A stretch of DNA of 64,000 nt from Sagittula sp. P11 (GTDB taxonomy: Bacteria > Pseudomonadota > Alphaproteobacteria > Rhodobacterales > Rhodobacteraceae). The translations under genes and the position numbers were made by a program. Location: NCBI RefSeq assembly GCF_002814095.1, contig NZ_CP021913.1:1240001-1304000 (forward strand), given 5' to 3'. The notes under the pieces were generated by a model that had not been told where the DNA came from, ran no database searches, and saw only the letters and a list, made by a program, of their open reading frames with translations. Shown piece after piece: positions 33,002 to 40,024 of the stretch; positions within the stretch are counted from its first letter, which is position 1, and the number at the start of each line of letters is the position of its first letter.

Positions 33002-34183
33002 ATGACCACCCCGCCCTCCAGCCTGCGCCTGACAGGTGCCACGGTGCTCCGTGACGGCGCTCTTCAGCAGCGCTCCGTGGCGTTCGAGGATGGCCGGATT
33101 TCCAAGGGTCCCCTGCCGGAGGTCGACCTGAGCGGCTACCTCGTGCTGCCGGGTATCGTCGACCTGCACGGCAGCGCCTTCGAACGCCACCTTGCACCGC
33201 GTCCCGGCGATGCGATCCCTCTGGACACCGCCCTCCGCGCCACCGACCTCGATGCCGCGGCCAATGGCGTGACCACCGGGTGGATATCGCAGGCCTGGAG
33301 CTGGGAAGGCGGCAACCGCGCCCCGGACCGGGCCGAGGCGCTGCTGCGCGCGCTCGATGCCTACAGCCGCCGCGCGCTGACCGACCTGCGGGTGCAGATC
33401 CGCTGCGAGACGCACACCGCCGACACGCAGGACCGGCTGCTGGCCGCCGTCCGGCGGCACCGGGTTGACCTCGTGCTCTTCGCCAACACGCTGGACGAGG
33501 CGGGCCTTCTGGCCGAGGTCGATCCCGTGCGGCTGGCGCAATGGGCATCGCAGGCCGGTCGCACGCCCGAGGACCACCACGCCGCCGTCCGTGCCGCACG
33601 CGCCATGCGCCGGGACGTCCCGCGCTTCCTCTGCCGGCTGGCGGAGGCATTCGACACCCTGGGCGTCAGCTACGGCAGCCTGCGCGATGCGGACGGCGAG
33701 ACGCGGGAATACCACTCGCAGATCGGCGCGAAGCTGTGCGTGTTCCCTGCGCGCCGCGCCGCTGCCGCGCTGGCCCGGGCGGTGGGCGATCCGGTGGTCC
33801 TTGGCGCGCCGGACCTGCTGCGCGGCGGTGTGCGGCCGGGATGTCCGGGCGGTCTGGACCTTGTCCGGCAACGGCTTTGCGATGCGCTGGTCTCGGATCA
33901 TCACTACCCGTCGCTGCTGCAGGCCGCGTTCCGGCTGGTGGACGAGAACATCCTCGACCTGCCGCACGCCTGGGCGCTGATCTCGGCCGGCCCGGCAGAG
34001 ATCCTGCGGCTGCCGGACCGGGGCGTGATCGACTATGGCCGCCGGGCCGACCTTGTGGTGGTGAACCCGCGTACCCGCGCGGTGGAGGCGACGGTCTGCG
34101 AAGGCCGGATCACCCACCTGGCGGGCGAGGCCGCGGGCCGTTTCCTCGGGTCCCGCGCCTCCTTCCGGCTTGCGGCGGAGTAG
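33002..34183 (+). CDS. PhnM-like amidohydrolase lacking several metal-binding motifs
   Basis: This 393-residue amidohydrolase-superfamily protein is most like PhnM, the alpha-D-ribose 1-methylphosphonate 5-triphosphate diphosphatase of the C-P lyase pathway. Shared landmarks are LVLPGIVDLHG, ERHLAPRPG, GVTTGWISQAWSWEGG, QIRCETHTADT, VVLGAPDLLRGG and LVSDHHYPSLLQAAFRL. However, HGS at 56-58 stands for the HxD metal pair. FANTLDEAG (160-168) replaces the DHTPGQ motif. YGSLRDADGET (224-234) replaces SHDDxT. Asp299 is kept. The start is the ATG at the family N-terminus; the upstream open frame has no similarity. No other phn gene is nearby. It may be inactive as a diphosphatase or have another substrate. 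Confidence 0.8.
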   Translation: MTTPPSSLRLTGATVLRDGALQQRSVAFEDGRISKGPLPEVDLSGYLVLPGIVDLHGSAFERHLAPRPGDAIPLDTALRATDLDAAANGVTTGWISQAWSWEGGNRAPDRAEALLRALDAYSRRALTDLRVQIRCETHTADTQDRLLAAVRRHRVDLVLFANTLDEAGLLAEVDPVRLAQWASQAGRTPEDHHAAVRAARAMRRDVPRFLCRLAEAFDTLGVSYGSLRDADGETREYHSQIGAKLCVFPARRAAAALARAVGDPVVLGAPDLLRGGVRPGCPGGLDLVRQRLCDALVSDHHYPSLLQAAFRLVDENILDLPHAWALISAGPAEILRLPDRGVIDYGRRADLVVVNPRTRAVEATVCEGRITHLAGEAAGRFLGSRASFRLAAE

Positions 34184-34196
34184 ACCGGCCGGCTTT

Positions 34197-34235
34197 TTTC
34201 ACACGGCTGTCACCTGGGGTCACACGGATGTCATG
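34197..34235 (+). promoter_or_regulatory. Pho-box-like tandem repeat array
   Basis: Four TTTCA/TGTCA/GGTCA/TGTCA cores begin at 34197, 34208, 34218 and 34229, spaced 11, 10 and 11 bases. Seen another way, a 14-base unit TCACACGG(C/A)TGTCA repeats at 34199 and 34220 with a 21-base period. PhoB boxes are tandem TGTCA-type units 11 bases apart, so PhoB-type binding is plausible. It lies just after the phnM-like gene. Confidence 0.5.
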
Positions 34236-34254
34236 CAGCGCCTCTAGGAGGGGC

Positions 34255-34372
34255 GCGCGAGTGTGACCGCAGACCCCAGGGGCCCGGATTTCGAACCCCG
34301 GGATCGCTTTTTCAAAGGTGTTTCGACCAGACGTTTCCATCACCTGCGGGCGGCCTTCGGGCCGCCCTTTTG
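34255..34372 (+). ncRNA. Candidate Pho-controlled small RNA (hypothesis)
   Basis: Between the Pho-box-like array and a strong intrinsic terminator lie about 120 bases with no credible reading frame. They contain a CCCGG...CCGGG hairpin near 34279-34306. If a promoter fires at the array, the product would be a free RNA of about 115-120 bases. The terminator could instead close a long 3' untranslated tail of the phnM-like message. The start position is a guess from the array. Confidence 0.25.
34348..34372 (+). terminator. Strong intrinsic terminator upstream of the glycosyltransferase
   Basis: An 8-bp G/C helix (34348-34355 with 34360-34367) closed by a UUCG tetraloop is followed by UUUUGCUUU. 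It lies 165 bases after the phnM-like stop and 113 bases before the glycosyltransferase ATG. Confidence 0.92.
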
Positions 34373-34484
34373 CTTTCCGCGCGCCACGCCCGCGTCAAAC
34401 CGATTCACATCGCTGCCCTTCCCGCCTAAAGTGCCGCCCGAAGCGCCCCTGTTCAGAGGGCGCGGGCGTACCGAGGGCGAGCAT

Positions 34485-35744
34485 ATGAAGATCCTGTTGA
34501 TCCACCAGAATTTCCCGGGCCAGTACAAGCACCTGGCACCCGCTCTGGTGCGGCAGGGGCATCAGGTCGTCGCGCTGACCTGCAAGGTAAAGGAACCGCA
34601 GGTCTGGCAGGGCGTCCAGGTGGTGCCCTACGCGATCAATGGGCAGAGCACGCCGAAGATCCATCCGTGGCTCGCCGACTTCGAAACCAAGCTGGTGCGC
34701 GCCACCTCCTGCTACCGCGGCGCCAAGGGGCTGAAGGCGCAGGGGTTCGAGCCGGACGTGATCTGCGCGCACCACGGCTGGGGCGAATCCATGTTCCTCA
34801 AGGACGTGTGGCCCGACGCGCGCCTCGGCCTCTACTGCGAGCTTTACCACCTGACCGAACAGCCCTTCCTGCACTTCGACCCGGAATTCCCCTCGAAGAG
34901 CCCGGAGGCCGACGTGCTGCGCATCCGGATGAAGAACCTCAACAACCGCCTGCACGAGGAGGTCATGGATGCCGGGATCTCGCCCACCGGGTTCCAGGCC
35001 TCGACCTTCCCCGAGCACTGGCAGGAGCGGATCACCGTCGCCCATGACGGCATCGACACGCAGACCGTCCGTCCTGACCCGGGCGCGCGGCTGGCGGTGT
35101 CCGACGACCTGACACTGACGCGGGACGACGAGGTCATCACCTTCATCAACCGCAACCTTGAGCCCTACCGCGGCTACCACATCTTCATGCGCGCCCTGCC
35201 CGACATCCTGAAGCGGCGCCCGAACGCGCATGTGGTGATCCTGGGCGGCGACGAGGTTTCCTACGGGTCGAAGCCCCCCAAGGGCCAGACGTGGAAGCAG
35301 ATCTTCATCGACGAGGTCCGCGAGCGCATCGCCACGCCGGACTGGAACCGGGTGCACTTCCTCGGGCGGGTGCCTTACGACCGCTTCCTCGCGATGCTGC
35401 AGGTGAGCCGGGCGCATGTCTACCTGACCTACCCCTTCGTGCTGTCGTGGTCGCTGCTGGAGGCGATGAGCGCCGGAGCGGCCATCGTCGCTTCGGGCAC
35501 CGAACCGGTCCGCGAGGTGATGACCGAAGGCGAGAACGGGCTGATGGTGGACTTCTTCGACCGCGACGCGCTGGTGGAGCGGTTGTGCGCCCTGCTCGAC
35601 GACGCCGATCTGCGCGCCCGGCTGGGCGCCAACGGGCGCGCCTTCGTGCAGGAGCACTACGACCTCGCCTCCGTCTGCCTGCCGCAGCACCTCGACTGGG
35701 TGGCCCGGCTGGCCGAGCTGGAACCGCGCCCCGTGCGGGACTGA
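34485..35744 (+). CDS. Group 1 family glycosyltransferase (GT-B fold)
   Basis: This 419-residue cytosolic or membrane-associated GT-B enzyme begins MKILLIHQNFPGQYKHLAPA with a Rossmann-type donor or acceptor domain. The C-terminal domain has FINRNLEPYRGYHIFMRALP, HVVILGGDEVSYG, VHFLGRVPYDRFLAML and the E-x7-E-like loop VLSWSLLEAMSAGAAIVASG with EPVREVMTEGENGLMVDF, as in GT4 enzymes. Such enzymes move a sugar from a nucleotide donor to polysaccharide or lipid acceptors. The frame is open to 34263, but the ribosome site and fold begin here. It is a single gene. Nearness to the Pho-like array suggests possible phosphate-starvation control, weakened by the terminator between them. Confidence 0.88.
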   Translation: MKILLIHQNFPGQYKHLAPALVRQGHQVVALTCKVKEPQVWQGVQVVPYAINGQSTPKIHPWLADFETKLVRATSCYRGAKGLKAQGFEPDVICAHHGWGESMFLKDVWPDARLGLYCELYHLTEQPFLHFDPEFPSKSPEADVLRIRMKNLNNRLHEEVMDAGISPTGFQASTFPEHWQERITVAHDGIDTQTVRPDPGARLAVSDDLTLTRDDEVITFINRNLEPYRGYHIFMRALPDILKRRPNAHVVILGGDEVSYGSKPPKGQTWKQIFIDEVRERIATPDWNRVHFLGRVPYDRFLAMLQVSRAHVYLTYPFVLSWSLLEAMSAGAAIVASGTEPVREVMTEGENGLMVDFFDRDALVERLCALLDDADLRARLGANGRAFVQEHYDLASVCLPQHLDWVARLAELEPRPVRD

Positions 35745-35809
35745 ACCGCTTTCCTGCCAACACAGACGCCGCCCGCTGTCGTGGCGACTTTGCAGGCTGC
35801 ACCGTTCTT

Positions 35810-35831
35810 CGGTATTTTTGCCAAGATGAAG
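35810..35831 (+). repeat. Dispersed repeat core, copy 2 (partial)
   Basis: CGGTATTTTTGCCAAGATG followed by AAG at 35810-35831 matches the core of the family at 18.7 and 59.7 kb but lacks the flanking mini-hairpins. It lies between the glycosyltransferase stop and the terminator of the convergent DUF3576 gene. Confidence 0.5.
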
Positions 35832-35879
35832 GTCGGGGTCCGCGCCCAAGATAAGCCGCAGGCGAGGCCGGCCGGACAT

Positions 35880-35907
35880 GCAAAAGGCCCGGACAGAGCC
35901 GGGCCTT
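35880..35907 (-). terminator. Intrinsic terminator of the DUF3576 gene
   Basis: Minus-strand RNA forms a 9-bp helix (35907-35899 with 35892-35884, 6-base loop) followed by UUUUG. It lies 27 bases after the stop. Confidence 0.85.
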
Positions 35908-35933
35908 GTCACTCCTGCCGCTTCAGCGCGGGA

Positions 35934-36458
35934 TCAGAGCCGGGCGTCGCGGGCGCGAAGCTGGCGGGCGCGGGTGAGGATCGCGTCCTCGATCGCGCGG
36001 ACGGTGGAGGCCGAGGCCGGGCCGCCGCGGGTGGCCAGCGTTACGTTCAGCGACCGCGCGTCGAGCGCCGGGTCGTTGATCAGGATCGTCGCACGGTAGG
36101 GCTGGCTGCCGCCCGGAGGGGTGCCGTAGCCGGTGGTGATGACGCCGGTGAAGGGATCGACCGTCTCGATGGGCAGGAAGTTCAGCACTTCGAGCGAGGC
36201 GTTCCACAGGTACTTGTTGACCGAACCGATCTGCCCCTGGTCGCCGCGCGGCTTGAAGATGTCAAAGATCGAGGAGTCCGACCGCCCCTTCGCGCCTTCG
36301 CGTTCCTGGATCTCGGCGAGGATCTCGTCGTTGGTCGGCGTGTTCACCGCCGCCTGACGCGCACGCGGGCCGCCAAGCCCGCATCCCGCTTCAAGCAGAA
36401 CGATTCCGACAAGGCCCGCCCCAAGCAGGATCCGCGAGGGTACTCTGCGCTTGCTCAT
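35934..36458 (-). CDS. DUF3576 domain lipoprotein
   Basis: This 174-residue protein has a lipoprotein signal, SRILLGAGLVGIVLLEAGCG, with the lipidated Cys near residue 26. The mature part contains SIFDIFKPRGDQGQIGSVNKY and LWNASLEVLNFLPIETVDPF, then GVITTGYGTPPGGSQPYR and ILINDPALDARSLNVTL, the pattern of DUF3576 proteins found in alphaproteobacteria. It should be anchored in an envelope membrane facing the periplasm. Function is not established. The ATG has a GGGAG site; the open frame upstream to 36566 is not coding. It is divergent from the porin gene. Confidence 0.88.
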   Translation of the reverse strand: MSKRRVPSRILLGAGLVGIVLLEAGCGLGGPRARQAAVNTPTNDEILAEIQEREGAKGRSDSSIFDIFKPRGDQGQIGSVNKYLWNASLEVLNFLPIETVDPFTGVITTGYGTPPGGSQPYRATILINDPALDARSLNVTLATRGGPASASTVRAIEDAILTRARQLRARDARL

Positions 36459-36563
36459 AAGGTGTATCTCCCTGTCGTGACCGTTCCAAACTGCCTCCTG
36501 CATCTCATTACAAGCGCAAAGGGCAACCGGCAACCCGTCAACGATCGGCAGCTTTTCGCGCAA

Positions 36564-36607
36564 CAAATGTCACAAACGCCCGGCCATCCAGTGCTTTGTG
36601 GCAATTG
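36564..36607. promoter_or_regulatory. Operator-like inverted repeat upstream of the porin
   Basis: CAAATGTCACAAA at 36564-36576 faces TTTGTGGCAATTG at 36595-36607, 11 of 13 positions symmetric, with 18 bases between. It lies about 44 bases upstream of the proposed porin -35 box and may bind a dimeric regulator. Confidence 0.4.
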
Positions 36608-36650
36608 CGCATCACTGATCCGCTTTGGACGGACGAGCCTTTTGAGCGGG

Positions 36651-36680
36651 TTGCACAGAAGGACCCTCGGGGCGCATAGA
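36651..36680 (+). promoter_or_regulatory. Possible porin promoter
   Basis: TTGCAC (36651-36656) and CATAGA (36675-36680) are 18 bases apart. The predicted transcript would have a leader of about 50-55 bases before the porin ATG. The -10 match is only fair. Confidence 0.35.
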
Positions 36681-36739
36681 AAGCACATCAAGGCCGGGGC
36701 ACCGGCTTGGTACGTGCCTTTGAACACATGAGGGAAACA

Positions 36740-37759
36740 ATGAAAAAGATCCTGTTCGCGTCCACCGCTCTGGTCGCATTCGCAGGCGCAGCCGCGGCAG
36801 AAGTGACTGTCACCGGTGCTGCCGAAATGGGTATCGTTGGCGGTAACCGCTACGCCACCGCGTCCAACACCGACGGTGTGACCCAGTTCTGGACCGACGT
36901 CGACGTCACCTTCACCATGTCCGGTGAAGCAGACAACGGCCTGACCTTCGGTACCAAGGTGAAGTTCGAGGAAGCTCAGAACGGCATCGCAACCCAGGAA
37001 GAAGACGACTTCGCAGTCTGGGTCGCATACGGCAACGCTCGTCTCGACATGGGCGACACCGACGGTGCGTTCGACTGGGCCATGCAGGAAATGAACCTGG
37101 CAGCCGGCTCCATCGACGACTCCGAGACCGAGCACCCGGGCTTCAACGCCAACTCCGGCTTCGACGGCCACGAAGATGGTCAGATCGCGCGCTTCACCTA
37201 CACCTTCGGTGACTTCGCAGCCGCTCTGTCCGCCGAAATCGACGACGACCCGAACGCTCAGGCGATCGCACCGTCCATCGACCCCGACTCCGACGACGAC
37301 GTTGTCTGGGGCCTCGGCTTCAAATACTCCGGCGACCTCGCAGGCACCAAAGTCAACGTTGGCCTGGGTTACCAGGACCAGAACGACTTCGGTTCGCTGA
37401 TCGGTCTGTCGGTCGACACCACCCTGGCATCCGGCTTCAAGATCGGTGCGTCCTACTCCGAAATGGACCCGGAATCCAACATCGCGTCTGACAACGTGAC
37501 CCACGCCGCAATCGGCTTCGGTTACGAGATGAACGCTCTGTCGATCGGCCTGAACTACGGTAAGTTCGAGAACTACGACAAGATGTCCGGCACCTACGGT
37601 TCGTCGGCTGAATCCGACGGCTACGGCCTGGCAGTCGCATACGATCTGGGCGGCGGTCTCGCAGTTCAGTTCGGCTACGGCGTCGGCGACTCCACCACCG
37701 CAGCCGGTGTTGAGAGCGACTGGGACTCCTACTCGCTGGGTCTGGCAATGTCCTTCTAA
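36740..37759 (+). CDS. Outer-membrane porin (Rhodobacter-type)
   Basis: The protein has 339 residues with signal peptide MKKILFASTALVAFAGAAAA and mature start EVTVTGAAEMGIVGG. The mature protein is made of alternating polar and hydrophobic strands with many Gly, Asp and Tyr. It ends SYSLGLAMSF, the terminal Phe required for outer-membrane assembly. This fits a 16-strand trimeric general porin of the Rhodobacter family. Codon use differs from neighbours, favouring GGT, GCA, GAA, GTT and AAC, as expected of a very highly expressed gene. The start is set by the signal peptide and an AGGGAAA site. A strong terminator follows. Confidence 0.93.
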   Translation: MKKILFASTALVAFAGAAAAEVTVTGAAEMGIVGGNRYATASNTDGVTQFWTDVDVTFTMSGEADNGLTFGTKVKFEEAQNGIATQEEDDFAVWVAYGNARLDMGDTDGAFDWAMQEMNLAAGSIDDSETEHPGFNANSGFDGHEDGQIARFTYTFGDFAAALSAEIDDDPNAQAIAPSIDPDSDDDVVWGLGFKYSGDLAGTKVNVGLGYQDQNDFGSLIGLSVDTTLASGFKIGASYSEMDPESNIASDNVTHAAIGFGYEMNALSIGLNYGKFENYDKMSGTYGSSAESDGYGLAVAYDLGGGLAVQFGYGVGDSTTAAGVESDWDSYSLGLAMSF

Positions 37760-37783
37760 GGACACCAGCCATTCGGCTTAGGG

Positions 37784-37816
37784 AAGAGCGGGCGCTTGCG
37801 TCCGCTCTTTTCTTTT
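37784..37816 (+). terminator. Porin terminator
   Basis: A helix of about 11 bp (37784-37795 with 37798-37809, tip partly open, one G-U pair) is followed by UUUUCUUUU. It lies 25 bases after the porin stop. Confidence 0.88.
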
Positions 37817-37867
37817 GTGGCGGTTTTTGATTGAACCGGCCCTGTCCATGACAACGGCAGGACCCGC

Positions 37868-39328
37868 ATGACCCCGCAGCAGATCAAGGCGCAGTTCGCG
37901 CAGGCCCAGGCGTTGATCCGGGCCGACCGCCCCGAAGAGGCGCTGGCGCTGCTGAAGACCCTGCTGATGCCCTCCGGCGGCGCGCCGGAAATCCGTTTCC
38001 AGATGGCCCGCGCGCTGGACCTGATCGGCGATACCGCCGCGTCGGCCGCCGCACTGGACGAGGTACTGAAAGCCCTGCCCGGCGAGGCGTCTGTGCGCGA
38101 GGCGGCGATCCGCGCGCACACGCGGCTGGGCAACGAGGACCGCGTGCGCGCGCTTTATGACGAGGCCATCAAGGCGGACCCGAAGGTAATCAAGCCGCGG
38201 GCCGACAAGGCGCAATACCTCCAGCAGATCGGCGATTTCGACGGGGCGGAGACGATTCTGCGCCGCCTGTTGAAACAGTCCCCGCAGGAGACGGAGCTTT
38301 ACCGGATGCTGGTGGCCGGGCTGAAGCTGAAACCCGGCGATCCTCTGGTTCGTGCGATGCGGAAACTCTGGACCGACCCGCGCCTGAACGACCAGGGGCG
38401 GATGCAGCTTGGCTTTGCGCTGGCCAAGGCGGCGGAGGATGCGGGCGAAACGGACCGCGTCTTCGGCTATCTCGACGCCGCCAACGCCGCGCAGGCAAGG
38501 CTGGCACCCTTCGACGCCTCAGCGCGCGATGCGGAATGGGCAGCCTATGCCCGCGCGCAGGACAATCTGGCTCCACCCGCCGGCACGGCGCCCCTGCCCC
38601 TCCGCCCGGTCTTCGTGACCGGCATGCCTCGGTCCGGCACGACCCTTGTGGAACAGATCATCGGCGCGCATTCGCAGGCCGTCGCGGGCGGCGAGATGGG
38701 ACATGCCCTGCGCGAAGCGGTGCGCCTGTTCGGCCCCGCCGAGAAAATGAAGCCCCTGTCGAAGATGGGCGCGGCCGACCTCGACCGCTGGGCCATGGCC
38801 TACCGGCGCGGCGTACGGCGCGACACGGGCGCCGTCAGCGGCGTGGTGACCGACAAGTCGATCCGGTCGCAACTGATCTTCGGGCTGATCGCCAAGGGTC
38901 TGCCGGGCGCACGCATCATCGTCGTGCACCGCGATCCGCGTGACATCGCGCTGTCGATCTACAAGAACCACTTCCGACTGGGCACGCACCGCTACGCCAA
39001 CGACCTCGGCACCATCGCCGCCGAGATCCGGGCGTTCCGCGCGCAGGTCGACCATTGGCGCGACCGCCTGCCCGGCCAGATCCACGAGATCCGCTACGAG
39101 GACCTCGTCGCCGATGCAGAGGCGGAATCGCGCAGGCTGATTGCCGCGGCGGGACTGGACTGGGAGGACACCTGCCTCACGTTCCACAAGCAGGCGGGCA
39201 AGGTGAAGACGCTGAGCCTTGCACAGGTGCGCCAGCCGATCCACGCCGGACGGCGCGAGGCATGGCGGAAATACGAGACGGAACTGGCGCCATTCCTGGA
39301 CGCCTGGGGAGACGAACCATGGGACTGA
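37868..39328 (+). CDS. TPR-repeat sulfotransferase family protein
   Basis: The protein has 486 residues. Residues 1-220 are tetratricopeptide helices such as PEEALALLKTLL, RFQMARALDLIGDTAASAAA and DKAQYLQQIGDFDGAETILR. Residues 235-480 are a sulfotransferase domain: the 5'-phosphosulfate loop FVTGMPRSGTTLVEQI near residue 250 and the 3'-phosphate motif IIVVHRDPRDIALSIYKNHF near 355. IRYEDLVADAEAESRRL follows. It should transfer sulfate from PAPS to an unknown acceptor. Fusion with TPR is common in marine alphaproteobacteria. It overlaps the YggS gene by 10 bases, so the two are coupled. Confidence 0.9.
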   Translation: MTPQQIKAQFAQAQALIRADRPEEALALLKTLLMPSGGAPEIRFQMARALDLIGDTAASAAALDEVLKALPGEASVREAAIRAHTRLGNEDRVRALYDEAIKADPKVIKPRADKAQYLQQIGDFDGAETILRRLLKQSPQETELYRMLVAGLKLKPGDPLVRAMRKLWTDPRLNDQGRMQLGFALAKAAEDAGETDRVFGYLDAANAAQARLAPFDASARDAEWAAYARAQDNLAPPAGTAPLPLRPVFVTGMPRSGTTLVEQIIGAHSQAVAGGEMGHALREAVRLFGPAEKMKPLSKMGAADLDRWAMAYRRGVRRDTGAVSGVVTDKSIRSQLIFGLIAKGLPGARIIVVHRDPRDIALSIYKNHFRLGTHRYANDLGTIAAEIRAFRAQVDHWRDRLPGQIHEIRYEDLVADAEAESRRLIAAAGLDWEDTCLTFHKQAGKVKTLSLAQVRQPIHAGRREAWRKYETELAPFLDAWGDEPWD

Positions 39329-39972
39329 ACGACATCCGCACCCGCGTCGAGGCCGCCTGCAAGGCCGCCGACCGCGACCCTTCCGAGGTAAGGCTGATCG
39401 CGGTCAGCAAGGTGCAGCCGCTCGAACGGGTGGAGGCCGTGCTGGAAGAGGGTCACCGCCTCTTCGGCGAAAACCGCGTGCAGGAGGCGGCGGGCAAGTG
39501 GCCCGACTTCCGCGAACGCTTTGACGGGGTCGAGGTTCACCTGATCGGCCCGCTCCAGTCCAACAAGGCCCGGCAGGCGATGGAGCTGTTCGAGGCGATC
39601 CACTCCGTCGACCGTCCGAAACTCGCCAGCGCGCTGGCCCGCCTGGCACAGGAGATGGGCCATTGCCCGGACCTCTTCGTGCAGGTCAACACCGGCGAGG
39701 AAGACCAGAAGGCCGGCGTGCTGCCGAAGGAGGCCGACGCCTTCGTCGCCGAATGCCGCAAGCTGGACCTGCCGGTCGCGGGCCTGATGTGCATCCCGCC
39801 GGTGGAGGAGACGCCCTCCCTGCACTTCGCGCTGCTGAAGAAGATCGCCGAGCGCAACGGGCTGACCGGCCTGTCGATGGGCATGAGTGCCGACTTCGAA
39901 GAGGCCATCGCCCTTGGCGCCACCCATGTCCGCGTGGGGTCGGCCATCTTCGGCGAGCGCGAAAAGACCTGA
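39319..39972 (+). CDS. YggS/PLPBP-family pyridoxal-phosphate homeostasis protein
   Basis: This 217-residue protein is a PLP-binding barrel without known catalytic activity; the family buffers PLP and affects amino-acid balance. Signatures are LIAVSKVQPLERVEAVLEEG with the PLP Lys, FGENRVQEAAGKW, VEVHLIGPLQSNKARQAMEL, FVQVNTGEEDQKAGV, GLMCIPPVEET, LSMGMSADFEEAIALGATHV and RVGSAIFGER. The start ATG lies inside the end of the sulfotransferase gene. The upstream open frame in this register is out of phase with that gene and not coding. Confidence 0.96.
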   Translation: MGLNDIRTRVEAACKAADRDPSEVRLIAVSKVQPLERVEAVLEEGHRLFGENRVQEAAGKWPDFRERFDGVEVHLIGPLQSNKARQAMELFEAIHSVDRPKLASALARLAQEMGHCPDLFVQVNTGEEDQKAGVLPKEADAFVAECRKLDLPVAGLMCIPPVEETPSLHFALLKKIAERNGLTGLSMGMSADFEEAIALGATHVRVGSAIFGEREKT

Positions 39973-40024
39973 ACGCCGATCAGACCAGATTGCGCGCCTG
40001 ATAAGTCCAGTCTAGCGTCGCCCC

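Noticed and set aside
34279-34306. CCCGG-(TTCGAA)-CCGGG element resembling a tRNA T-arm
   Set aside because: No acceptor, D or anticodon arms can be built around it; kept only as a hairpin in the candidate RNA.
34263-34484. N-terminal extension of the glycosyltransferase frame
   Set aside because: It runs through the UUCG terminator and lacks similarity; the GT-B fold and ribosome site begin at 34485.
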